5,491 bases of DNA from Betaproteobacteria bacterium (GTDB taxonomy: Bacteria > Pseudomonadota > Gammaproteobacteria > Burkholderiales > Burkholderiaceae_E): contig RFPW01000157.1 of the NCBI GenBank assembly GCA_009925965.1, positions 1 to 5,491 on the forward strand, given 5' to 3'. The position numbers and the translations under genes are program-made. Positions 1 through 5,491 of this stretch are shown here, in pieces. The stretch's first letter is position 1, and each line of letters starts with the position of its first letter. Under the pieces are notes generated by a model that ran no database searches, had not been told where the DNA came from, and worked only from the letters and a program-made list of their open reading frames with translations.

Positions 1-672
1 CTGCCCTAACCCAGCCAGAACTCCAATCGGGATCAGCCACAGGGCTGCCGACCACGTCTGCGCGTTCAAGGGAGTGACGCCGGTGAATCCCATCCCAATC
101 AACCCAAGCGCCGCCGAGCCCAACGCAAAATAGAAAACGGTTCGCGCCTCGGGTTCACCCGCTTTGCCCAACGAAGCCACTTGGAGATAGGCCATCGCTG
201 CAGTGATCCCTGATGCCAGGCCCAGAAGACCGCCGAGCCACTGGTCTTGCGCAAGCGTTGGATGCAAGACCATCACAACGCCCCCGAAACTCAGCACCAC
301 CGCGATCATTCTCGGCCGTTGGCGAATCCAGTCTTTGCCACGAAGAAGGGCAACGCCGAGGATCCACACCACCATCCACATACTGCTGGTGTAATTCAGC
401 GTCATCGCGGTCGGAAGTGGCAGGACGGTGATCGCAAAAAACCAGGCGGCCAGCGAGAGATTTCCGATCAAACTGCGCCAAGCGTGCATCCATGGCACAT
501 CGCTACGCATCGCAACGCCCTGCCAACGCATGACCATCCAGACAAGTAAGGTACTAAACACGCCCCGATAAAAGACCAGTTCGGCGGTTGTGAATTCGGC
601 GGAGGCCAGCTTGACGCACACGCCCATGCTCGCAAACAAAAACGCCCCAAATACCATCCATAAAGCGTGCAT
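1..672 (-). CDS. EamA/DMT-family membrane transporter, 3' end outside window
   Basis: No stop codon is reached before the left edge, so the visible part is the first 224 residues of a protein usually near 290-300. Translation from ATG at 672 gives a very hydrophobic protein with about seven to eight membrane segments (roughly residues 3-23, 31-50, 70-86, 93-110, 121-137, 145-165, 178-196 and 208-224). The first EamA repeat is complete, with family-like stretches ELVFYRG (31-37), PLPTAMTLNYTS (85-96) and GGVVMVLHP (130-138). The second repeat begins near residue 147. The family comprises inner-membrane drug/metabolite exporters; the substrate cannot be read from sequence. A TTG five codons upstream (687) is an alternative start. 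The gene lies 32 nt after the acetyltransferase stop and is probably the last visible member of the minus-strand operon. Family assignment is confident; substrate unknown. Confidence 0.85.
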   Translation of the reverse strand, partial: MHALWMVFGAFLFASMGVCVKLASAEFTTAELVFYRGVFSTLLVWMVMRWQGVAMRSDVPWMHAWRSLIGNLSLAAWFFAITVLPLPTAMTLNYTSSMWMVVWILGVALLRGKDWIRQRPRMIAVVLSFGGVVMVLHPTLAQDQWLGGLLGLASGITAAMAYLQVASLGKAGEPEARTVFYFALGSAALGLIGMGFTGVTPLNAQTWSAALWLIPIGVLAGLGQ

Positions 673-704
673 CGTGTTGCGGCGCAATCGGGTATCGAAG
701 CGGG

Positions 705-1355
705 TTAACCGCCGCGATGTCCCAACTGATGGTCAAGGTGCGCTTTGACGGTCGGCCACTCGCCAGCGATGATGCTGTAGACGCAGGTGTCTCTCAGGGT
801 TTGCGGCGCTAGTGGATGCAAGTTGATTTGGTGGTTGCGCAAGACACCATCCAGTCGAGCACCCAATCGCTCGATCGCCCGCACGCTTTGATGGTTGAAT
901 CGATGGGTTCGAAACTCAACAGCAATACAGTCGAGGGTCTCGAAGGCATACGCCAGTAACAAGCGCTTACACTCGGTATTTACCATGGTGCGCTGGAGGC
1001 TCTGTCGCAGCCAGGTCGACCCGATTTCGACTCGTCGGTTGGCGGCATCGATATTCATGTATGTGGTCATGCCAACGGCTCCACCAGCCACAATGATTGC
1101 AAAGGGCAGCATCGTTCCGCGTTCTCGAAGGTCCAGGCGACGGGCAATTTCGGCCGCCATGTCTTCAGGCGCCGGAATCGCCGTCACCCAGCGTTCCCAC
1201 AATGCCCCGTCCTTAACCGCTTGCACCAGATCGTCATGATGACCGGCTGCCAGGGGTACCAGAGTTGCATGGACACCCCCTAGGGTGACTGGCGTGGCGA
1301 ATCTTGGCAGAGCCGTTTGCGGCACCGGCCCGTGAGAGGGCGAGTGAGGGGGCAC
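705..1355 (-). CDS. GNAT family N-acetyltransferase (RimJ/RimL-like)
   Basis: This is a 216-residue protein if it starts at GTG 1355, one nucleotide past the MFS stop. The GNAT fold begins near residue 20 (ATPVTL, then VHATLVPL). A central strand carries PFAIIV and GMTTYMNID (84-103). The acetyl-CoA-binding region is EIGSTWL followed by QRTMVNTECKRLLLAYAFE (121-139). The late conserved part has VEFRTHRFNHQSVRAIERLGA (147-167), DGVLRNH (169-175) and the ending RDTCVYSIIAGEWPTVKAHL. These match the Acetyltransf_3 subfamily, which transfers acetyl groups to amines; neither a protein nor a small-molecule substrate can be deduced. Other starts are GTG 1367 (11-nt overlap with the MFS gene) and ATG 1439, which adds 28 residues overlapping the MFS gene by 83 nt and lacking homology-like sequence. 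No good ribosome-binding site precedes any of them, consistent with translational coupling. The family call is firm; the start is uncertain. Confidence 0.87.
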   Translation of the reverse strand: MPPHSPSHGPVPQTALPRFATPVTLGGVHATLVPLAAGHHDDLVQAVKDGALWERWVTAIPAPEDMAAEIARRLDLRERGTMLPFAIIVAGGAVGMTTYMNIDAANRRVEIGSTWLRQSLQRTMVNTECKRLLLAYAFETLDCIAVEFRTHRFNHQSVRAIERLGARLDGVLRNHQINLHPLAPQTLRDTCVYSIIAGEWPTVKAHLDHQLGHRGG

Positions 1356-1356
1356 G

Positions 1357-2574
1357 TCAGACCGCACGTCGAATATGGAGCCATGCCAGTACAAGCCCCG
1401 CACCCTGCAACACGGCCCCAAAATAAAGGGGCGTCCCAATCGCCCAGTCGCCAGGCGGCAGGTGGGAGACCATGCCTAGAAGCGGCGCACTGATCAGGGG
1501 CGCGATCACAGCCATAAAACTATTGATTGAACTGACAGAACCCATTGTTTCGCCCTGATTTTTCGCGTCAGCCGCCGCCGAAATGAGGCTTTGAATTGAG
1601 GCCGTGACCGTGAATCCGAGCAGGTTACAAAACACCACTGCGTACATCATCCAACCTTCGGTGGCAGCCCCCCAGGCGGCATAGGCAATCGTCGACGACA
1701 CCAGCCCAATGACGGCCAGGCGCGGAGCCGCAAATCGCTTGATGAGAGGCCCAAGCAAGACCCCCTGGACCAATACGGAAACCACACCCACGGCGGCCAG
1801 TGACCAACCATTCTCGAGCGAACTCCAGCCAAACTTAAATTCGTTATAAAGAACCCAGCTGTTATACAAAACACCCTGGGCCAATCCGGTACACCCAACG
1901 ACCAGAATCAACAGCCCAACGCCCTCAAGCCTGGCGAGCGAGCGCAAGGTGTTGATTGGGTTTGCCGAGGACCACCGAAAGGGGCGACGCCGCTCCTGGG
2001 GTAACGACTCTGGCAAAACGAAGTAACCGTAAAGTAAGTTCACCAACGCAAGACTGCCCGCGACGAAAAAGGGCAACTGGAGATTGATTGACCCGAGAAG
2101 CCCCCCGAGCGCAGGCCCAATGATGAATCCGAGCCCAAACATTGCGCCCAACATCCCAAAGCGCTTCGCGCGCTGCTCCGGGGGCGTAATGTCGGCCACA
2201 TAGGCATTGGCTACCGCCGCATTCGCCTGCATGGCGCCGCCGACCAAGCGCACCGCGATCAGCACCCATAGTTCGGTGGACAAGGCCGTCGCAAAAAAGT
2301 TGAGGGCCAGACCACAAAAACCCAGCAGCAGGACGGGCCTGCGTCCGTAGTGGTCCGATAGCGCGCCAAGCAGGGGGGCCCCGAAAAAATTCGCAATTCC
2401 GAAGGCGAACATGACGACGCCAAACCACAAACTCTGATCGGCTGGGCTAATCGTAAAGCTGCCGACAAGAGCCGGCAGGACCGGAACGATCAATCCGATC
2501 GACACCATGTCGATCAGTACGGCTAGCAGAATGAATCGCATCGCCGCAGGTCGCGGCTCGTCAGGTTGGATCAT
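1357..2574 (-). CDS. MFS transporter, TetA/DHA1-like drug:H+ antiporter
   Basis: The product is 405 residues, the usual length for a 12-helix DHA1 transporter of the inner membrane. Motif A is clear after helix 2 (GALSDHYGRRP, 70-80). The loop after helix 4 has ADITPPEQRAKRFG (127-140), and motif C is in helix 5 (GLGFIIGPALGG, 147-158). A basic central loop (QERRRPFRW, 193-201) separates the two six-helix halves. Overall pattern and order resemble the TCR/Tet group, but many proteins of this group do not export tetracycline, so the substrate is open. The ATG at 2574 directly follows the bciA stop (TAAATG), which points to coupled translation; an ATG at residue 12 (2541), just before the first helix, is a possible alternative. 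Its position inside a pigment-gene operon is unusual; whether it moves a pigment-related compound is speculation. Confidence 0.9.
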   Translation of the reverse strand: MIQPDEPRPAAMRFILLAVLIDMVSIGLIVPVLPALVGSFTISPADQSLWFGVVMFAFGIANFFGAPLLGALSDHYGRRPVLLLGFCGLALNFFATALSTELWVLIAVRLVGGAMQANAAVANAYVADITPPEQRAKRFGMLGAMFGLGFIIGPALGGLLGSINLQLPFFVAGSLALVNLLYGYFVLPESLPQERRRPFRWSSANPINTLRSLARLEGVGLLILVVGCTGLAQGVLYNSWVLYNEFKFGWSSLENGWSLAAVGVVSVLVQGVLLGPLIKRFAAPRLAVIGLVSSTIAYAAWGAATEGWMMYAVVFCNLLGFTVTASIQSLISAAADAKNQGETMGSVSSINSFMAVIAPLISAPLLGMVSHLPPGDWAIGTPLYFGAVLQGAGLVLAWLHIRRAV

Positions 2575-3597
2575 TTAAAAAACAGAGTGGTCGCCGCGCT
2601 CGGCGGATACGGCGCCGCTGACCAGATCCGCGTAAAAGTCGGACAGGGTATCGGATCCTGTCGAAGGTGTCGCTGCGGCGTCATAACGCCCGCTTTGAGG
2701 GTTTAGTACCAGCATGGATTCGGTGGCGTAATAGCGCCCGATCCGGGCCAACTCCGCTTTAGCCGCGAGTGGTGGGATCCAGCGGCCCAATCCGCCGAGT
2801 ACCGCAACGATCGTATCCAACAATGCAACAGGCACCTGCTTGAATCGGGGTGGCTTGCTTAGCAGCGCGAAGAGTTGCTCCCCCTGCTGTCGCGGGGTCA
2901 TCGCCTCGCCCGGACCACCGATCGGGAGAATCCGGTTATGCAACCTGTCATCATCCAGACAGTCGGCCAGGTAATTGCCCAGATCTCGATCACTGATTGG
3001 TTTGCAGGCTGTGAGTGCACCGTCGCCAAAGACCAGAAAGGGTTTGCCGCGTTTGACCCGATCGATCTGACCCGACAGGGACTTAAAAAATGCCGTCGGC
3101 CGGACAATCGAGTAGACGAGGCCCGACTCGACGAGCGTCTTTTCGAAGGCCAATTTAGCCTGCTGAAAGGCCAGGATAGGCTTCTGGACGCAAATTGCAG
3201 AAAGCAGAACAACCTGGCGCACGCCCACCTTGCGCGCCGCTTCGAGCGCGTGCACATGGGCTCGATGATCAATCGCCCAGGCATCCTCGGGCACTCCCGT
3301 GCGCGATGCGAGGCATGAAACGAGCGCGTCAAATCGCTCGCCGCAAAGCCCATCACGCGCGAATGCGTTGGGATCCGTGATCTCGCCAAACCGGACCGTT
3401 GCCCCAGCGAGCAAGTGTTGGCTGTCTTGCGGCCCTAACGCCCCACCGGCGCCGGAACGTGGTCGCACGAAGCAGACGACCTCGTGTCCGCGCTGAACCA
3501 AGGCGGTGACCGTCGCGACCCCAATCGTTCCGGTCGCGCCAAGAACGATAAGCCGCAGCGGATTCGGCGAGTGATTCGGCGAGCGAGGTGAGCGCAT
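2575..3597 (-). CDS. bciA: divinyl chlorophyllide a 8-vinyl-reductase (BciA)
   Basis: This NADPH-dependent enzyme reduces the 8-vinyl group of divinyl (proto)chlorophyllide to ethyl, giving monovinyl pigment for bacteriochlorophyll synthesis. The 340-residue product is an atypical short-chain dehydrogenase. It has a Rossmann dinucleotide motif GATGTIG (20-26), FVRPRSG after strand 2 (43-49), a serine in LLSAICVQKP (131-140), and YSIVRPTAFFKSLSGQ (162-177). Further BciA-like stretches are FGDGALTACKPISD (190-203), ILPIGGPGEAMTP (223-235), ELARIGRYYATESMLV (282-297), ATPSTGSDTL (309-318) and the terminal ERGDHSVF. These stretches and their order match the BciA family well. I chose ATG 3597, which shares one base with the bchC stop (TGATG). 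A GTG at 3630 would add 11 residues inside bchC with no ribosome-binding site. The N-terminus carries a short SPN repeat. It is co-transcribed with bchC, which fits a shared pathway. Confidence 0.92.
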   Translation of the reverse strand: MRSPRSPNHSPNPLRLIVLGATGTIGVATVTALVQRGHEVVCFVRPRSGAGGALGPQDSQHLLAGATVRFGEITDPNAFARDGLCGERFDALVSCLASRTGVPEDAWAIDHRAHVHALEAARKVGVRQVVLLSAICVQKPILAFQQAKLAFEKTLVESGLVYSIVRPTAFFKSLSGQIDRVKRGKPFLVFGDGALTACKPISDRDLGNYLADCLDDDRLHNRILPIGGPGEAMTPRQQGEQLFALLSKPPRFKQVPVALLDTIVAVLGGLGRWIPPLAAKAELARIGRYYATESMLVLNPQSGRYDAAATPSTGSDTLSDFYADLVSGAVSAERGDHSVF

Positions 3598-4584
3598 CAA
3601 ACTCGCCAGTCGATCATCATCTTGAGACACTGCACATCGCCAAACGCTATCTCGTAGGCCTCCCGGGCCTGACCGGGTTGCAATGTATGCGTGATCAATC
3701 CTTCGAGTGAGAGGGCGCCGCTTTCAACGAGTCGCGTCACCGCCAGCAGGTCGTGTTTTTTCCATTGAGCAGCAACACGGATCTGCGCTTCGCGCATGAA
3801 GGCGGGCGCGAATGCAAAACTGAGATCGCTCTTGTAAAACCCAGCCAAGACCACCTCGCCCCCAGGCGCCAAACAGGCAATGAGGCGATTCAAAATGGAG
3901 GCGTCACCGCTCACGTCATAAATTGCCCGATAGTCACGGCGGGCGTCGTCCTTGGGCGTAGCCGATGGCGCCCTCGCGTCGGGGCGCTTGCGTTTCCCAG
4001 ACAGTCGGCGCTGGAAGACCAAGGGCCAGCGTGATTCTGGCCAGCAACCGCCCCATCACGCCATGACCAACAATCAAATCCGGGGCAATCATGGGTTCGC
4101 GGGCACCGCCGAGAGAAATCGTGTGGTAACAGGTGGCCGCCAGCGCAAGAAGCACCGCCTTTGGCCCCAACTCGGGTGCGACACGCACGACGCGGTCATG
4201 CGGAACAATCAAACGAGACCCAGCACCGCCGAAAATATTTCGGACCCCCTGAAAACTGTATGAACCGGGAATGAACACCTGATCGCCCACGGCAATGGGA
4301 GCCGAGCCTGCGGCCGGGGTACCTGCGGAATCCGCGACGACACCACTGGACAAATCGGCGATGCGAACGACGGTCCCCACCGTTTCGTAGCCGGGAACCA
4401 GCGGATAGCCAAGACCAGGAAACGGCGGCATCGTGCCATCCCACAAGAGGCGCTCGGTACCAGTACTGATACCACTGAACCCAACTTCCACCTCCAGATC
4501 ATTGGCGTCGAACGGCTTGAGTTCGAGCTTTTGCACTGAAAGTTGCTGCGGGGCCTCAAAAACGATTGCTTGTGCGTGCGTCAT
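3597..4584 (-). pseudogene. bchC: bchC, 3-hydroxyethyl bacteriochlorophyllide a dehydrogenase, frameshifted
   Basis: BchC oxidises the 3-(1-hydroxyethyl) side chain to 3-acetyl, a late step to bacteriochlorophyllide a, using NAD+. Frame one (4584 to stop at 3934) gives 216 residues with SGISTGTERLLWDG (37-50), PPFPGLGYPLVPGYETVG (53-70), NIFGGAGSRLIVPHDR (116-131) and DLIVGHGVMGRLLARITLALG (169-189). Frame two (to 3597) supplies ARRDYRAIYDVSG, LAPGGEVVLAGFY, FAPAFMREA, SLEGLITH and CLKMMIDW. Both halves follow BchC in order. Removing one base from the GGG at 3954-3956 joins them as GYAKDDARRDY and restores 328 residues. As written, the product loses its C-terminal third. A stretch near residues 80-98, rich in Ala, Gly and Ser, seems longer than in BchC sequences I recall. 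ATG 4584 is preceded by AAGGAA at 9 nt. Whether the frameshift is real or a sequencing error is undecided. Confidence 0.9.
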
Positions 4585-4593
4585 ATGAAATCG

Positions 4594-4599
4594 TTCCTT
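4594..4599 (-). promoter_or_regulatory. ribosome-binding site of bchC
   Basis: AAGGAA on the minus strand lies 9 nt upstream of the ATG at 4584. It is the only clear Shine-Dalgarno sequence in the minus-strand gene run and supports this start. The downstream genes lack good sites and probably depend on coupling. Confidence 0.6.
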
Positions 4600-4615
4600 G
4601 CTCGAATGTCATCTT

Positions 4616-4644
4616 ATTGAACTCCGGCTCTATGCCCAAATCAA
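4616..4644 (-). promoter_or_regulatory. candidate sigma-70-type promoter for the bchC operon
   Basis: On the minus strand, TTGATT (4644-4639) and TTCAAT (4621-4616) are separated by 17 nt; each matches the sigma-70 consensus at four of six positions. This sits in the 90-bp gap between bchC and the divergent small gene. No PpsR/CrtJ-type TGT-N12-ACA site occurs in this gap, although such sites control many photosynthesis operons. The promoter call is weak. Confidence 0.3.
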
Positions 4645-4674
4645 CTCGGCGAATGGCCAACCTTGAGGCAATCA

Positions 4675-4899
4675 ATGAATTCATCGTCTAAGACCAACAC
4701 GGGCTCATCGAACCACAGCACCGAAACCGAACTACCTGCCGCTGGGACCCAATTTCCCAATGCGGAAACCGAACGCTCGGTCCGTCAGCCGACGCTCGAG
4801 GATCACGTGTTGAAGTTTATCGAGCGCAATAACCGTGGCATCTGGATCGGAATCCTCGCGCTTTGCGCCGTCACGGTCCTGGTGACAGAGCGCGGCTAA
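4675..4899 (+). CDS. small single-pass membrane protein, unrecognised
   Basis: The product is 74 residues and I do not recognise its family. Residues 1-40 are polar and rich in Ser, Thr, Asn and Glu, likely disordered. Residues 41-54 (LEDHVLKFIERNNR) look like an amphipathic helix. Residues 55-71 (IWIGILALCAVTVLVTE) form one membrane segment, with only three residues after it. This is a tail-anchor-like layout with the N-terminus probably cytoplasmic. ATG 4675 is chosen because GAGG at 4665-4668 lies 6 nt upstream; a TTG at 4663 would place the start on top of that site. It is divergent from bchC, sharing a 90-bp gap. It lacks the conserved His arrangement of light-harvesting alpha or beta subunits, so I do not call it one. 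Small size and lack of homology leave modest doubt that it is real, but the site and membrane segment support it. Confidence 0.6.
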   Translation: MNSSSKTNTGSSNHSTETELPAAGTQFPNAETERSVRQPTLEDHVLKFIERNNRGIWIGILALCAVTVLVTERG

Positions 4900-4907
4900 G
4901 TCATGAC

Positions 4908-4922
4908 GGGCGTCGCCCTTTT
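4908..4922 (+). terminator. weak candidate intrinsic terminator after the small membrane gene
   Basis: GGGC-GTC-GCCC is followed directly by TTTT, starting 9 nt after the stop at 4899. The stem has only four base pairs, so it is a marginal terminator. Confidence 0.3.
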
Positions 4923-5002
4923 AGGGAGCCCATTCGCTTGCGTTCAGGACGCGAAATTGCTGACTCCCCAATGATCTCAAGACACGGTTGATCATTTAGC
5001 AA

Positions 5003-5007
5003 AGGGG
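5003..5007 (+). promoter_or_regulatory. ribosome-binding site of the lipoprotein gene
   Basis: AGGGG lies 9 nt upstream of ATG 5017 and fixes the start of the lipoprotein gene, whose reading frame is otherwise broken. Confidence 0.55.
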
Positions 5008-5016
5008 CGAACGATC

Positions 5017-5203
5017 ATGAGCAAGCGTTTAATTTTGGTTTCGATCATTGCAACATCCGCGATGTCGTTGGGCGCTTGCGGCCATATGACGAGTCGCGAA
5101 AAAAGCACCGCAACCGGAGCCGTCGTTGGCGGCGATGGGCGCCGTTGGAGGGGCCGCTGTGGGCGGTTTGATTGGTAATCAAATCGATCGAAACAAAAAG
5201 TAG
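5017..5203 (+). pseudogene. OsmB-like glycine-zipper lipoprotein, frameshifted
   Basis: The start encodes a lipoprotein signal peptide: a basic MSKR, a hydrophobic stretch (5-17) and the lipobox LGAC with Cys21 as the lipidated residue. This is followed by SREKSTATGAVVG. As written, the frame then turns into an Arg/Trp-rich tail and stops at 5176-5178 (53 residues). Removing one base in GGCGGCG (5128-5134) restores a glycine-zipper segment, AMGAVGGAAVGGLIGNQ, then IDRNKK and a TAG at 5201-5203, giving 61 residues. This lipobox, charged residues, Gly/Ala zipper and short tail match OsmB and related small envelope lipoproteins, thought to lie in the outer membrane and often stress-induced. Because the restored sequence is intact to its stop, a sequencing indel or a very recent mutation is likely. 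Identity as a glycine-zipper lipoprotein is fairly sure; OsmB orthology is not. Confidence 0.75.
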
Positions 5204-5249
5204 GCGGGCTGCCACGGCCGTTACCGTTTCTGGAGTTTGATCCAACAAC

Positions 5250-5266
5250 CCATGCCATCGGCATGG
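5250..5266 (+). terminator. perfect 7-bp hairpin, possible terminator of the lipoprotein gene
   Basis: CCATGCC-ATC-GGCATGG is a perfect inverted repeat with a 3-nt loop, 46 nt after the restored lipoprotein stop. The following TCGTTTG is a poor U-tract, so termination is possible but not clear. Confidence 0.35.
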
Positions 5267-5351
5267 TCGTTTGCCAACGCCTCGACCACTCCGATCGCGG
5301 CACCCCCCGTTAGAAAACGTGTGGCGAATCCAAGATCGGCGGGATTTGCGC

Positions 5352-5372
5352 TATGATATTCTCAGTGATATC
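5352..5372 (+). promoter_or_regulatory. candidate -10 box with overlapping inverted repeat upstream of the HicA-like gene
   Basis: TATGAT (5352-5357) matches the -10 consensus at five of six positions and lies 24 nt before ATG 5382. No good -35 box is seen at 16-18 nt. An inverted repeat, GATAT (5355-5359) and ATATC (5368-5372) with 8 nt between, overlaps the -10. Such placement would suit a repressor operator, and toxin-antitoxin genes are commonly autoregulated. Both assignments are inference. Confidence 0.35.
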
Positions 5373-5381
5373 GCTCTAACG

Positions 5382-5491
5382 ATGAGCACAGCAATCAAAT
5401 TGCTGGCTGCAATGCGTCTGAACCCGAATGACTGGACGATGGCGAATCTGCTCACGGTTGCCAAGCGTTACGGCATGGAAATTCGAAGCAC
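5382..5491 (+). CDS. HicA-like toxin (mRNA interferase family), 3' end outside window
   Basis: Only the first 36 codons are visible: MSTAIKLLAAM (1-11), NPNDWTMANL (14-23) and VAKRYGMEIRST (26-37, the last residue from an incomplete codon). This pattern, a short helix followed by NPxDW, a second helix, and a Tyr-Gly-(Met/Ile)-Glu strand, fits the N-terminus of small HicA-family proteins. In these the next residues are normally a Gly-Ser-His motif with the catalytic His, which here lies beyond the window. HicA toxins are double-stranded-RNA-binding-fold RNases held inactive by HicB, usually encoded next door. No Shine-Dalgarno sequence is evident before ATG 5382. Neither the antitoxin nor the catalytic residue can be seen, so toxin function is inferred. 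Confidence 0.55.
   Translation, partial: MSTAIKLLAAMRLNPNDWTMANLLTVAKRYGMEIRS

Noticed and set aside
155..493. Open frame of 112 codons on the minus strand in the left part
   Set aside because: It is another frame of the EamA transporter gene, which runs off the edge and has convincing membrane segments; this frame is Arg/Asp-rich shadow sequence.
895..1239. Open frame of 114 codons on the plus strand opposite the GNAT gene
   Set aside because: It is antisense to a clear acetyltransferase, has low-complexity Arg/Ser-rich composition and no ribosome-binding site.
2875..3318. Open frame of 147 codons on the plus strand opposite bciA
   Set aside because: It lies wholly within the well-supported bciA gene, and its translation resembles no family.
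4675..4899. Light-harvesting alpha or beta subunit reading of the small membrane protein
   Set aside because: The only His lies about 11 residues before the membrane helix, there is no aromatic-rich C-terminal segment, and the helix sits at the very end.
5250..5266. Recombination or attachment site reading of the perfect hairpin
   Set aside because: There is no second copy in the window and no integrase or transposase gene; a terminator or simple hairpin is simpler.
4992..5303. Open frame of 103 codons on the minus strand across the lipoprotein gene
   Set aside because: It covers the lipoprotein gene and its hairpin in antisense, with no recognisable protein features; the plus-strand lipobox and zipper are much stronger evidence.

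Overview
The window looks like a chromosomal piece of a phototrophic proteobacterium (purple bacterium or aerobic anoxygenic phototroph). The main evidence is two bacteriochlorophyll a biosynthesis genes side by side: bchC (3-hydroxyethyl bacteriochlorophyllide a dehydrogenase) and bciA (8-vinyl reductase). An OsmB-like glycine-zipper lipoprotein also fits a Gram-negative host. Base composition is moderately GC-rich throughout, with no obvious compositional break. I cannot place the organism more precisely.

Layout. Positions 1-4584 on the minus strand form one tightly packed run, read right to left: bchC, bciA, a TetA-like MFS drug/proton antiporter, a RimJ/RimL-type GNAT acetyltransferase, and an EamA/DMT transporter that runs off the left edge. 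The junctions are very tight: TGATG between bchC and bciA, TAAATG between bciA and the MFS gene, about 1 nt or an overlap between MFS and GNAT, and 32 nt between GNAT and EamA. This strongly suggests one transcript. A 90-bp intergenic region separates bchC from a divergent plus-strand gene for an unrecognised 74-residue single-pass membrane protein (4675-4899). Further right on the plus strand lie a frameshifted OsmB-like lipoprotein gene (5017-5203) and the start of a HicA-like toxin gene (5382 to the right edge). The HicA-like gene is preceded by a -10-like element overlapped by a small inverted repeat.

Two reading frames are broken by what look like single-base insertions: bchC near 3954-3956, in a GGG run, and the lipoprotein near 5128-5134, in GGCGGCG. 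Both reconstruct into good full-length proteins when one base is removed. Sequencing or assembly indels are therefore at least as likely as real pseudogenes.

How the genes fit together. BciA reduces the 8-vinyl group of divinyl chlorophyllide. BchC oxidises the 3-hydroxyethyl group to acetyl late in bacteriochlorophyllide a formation. The three downstream genes have no known pigment role. Their coupling to pigment genes is the least ordinary feature here, since bchC is more usually found next to bchXYZ and crt genes. I see no convincing new multi-gene system.
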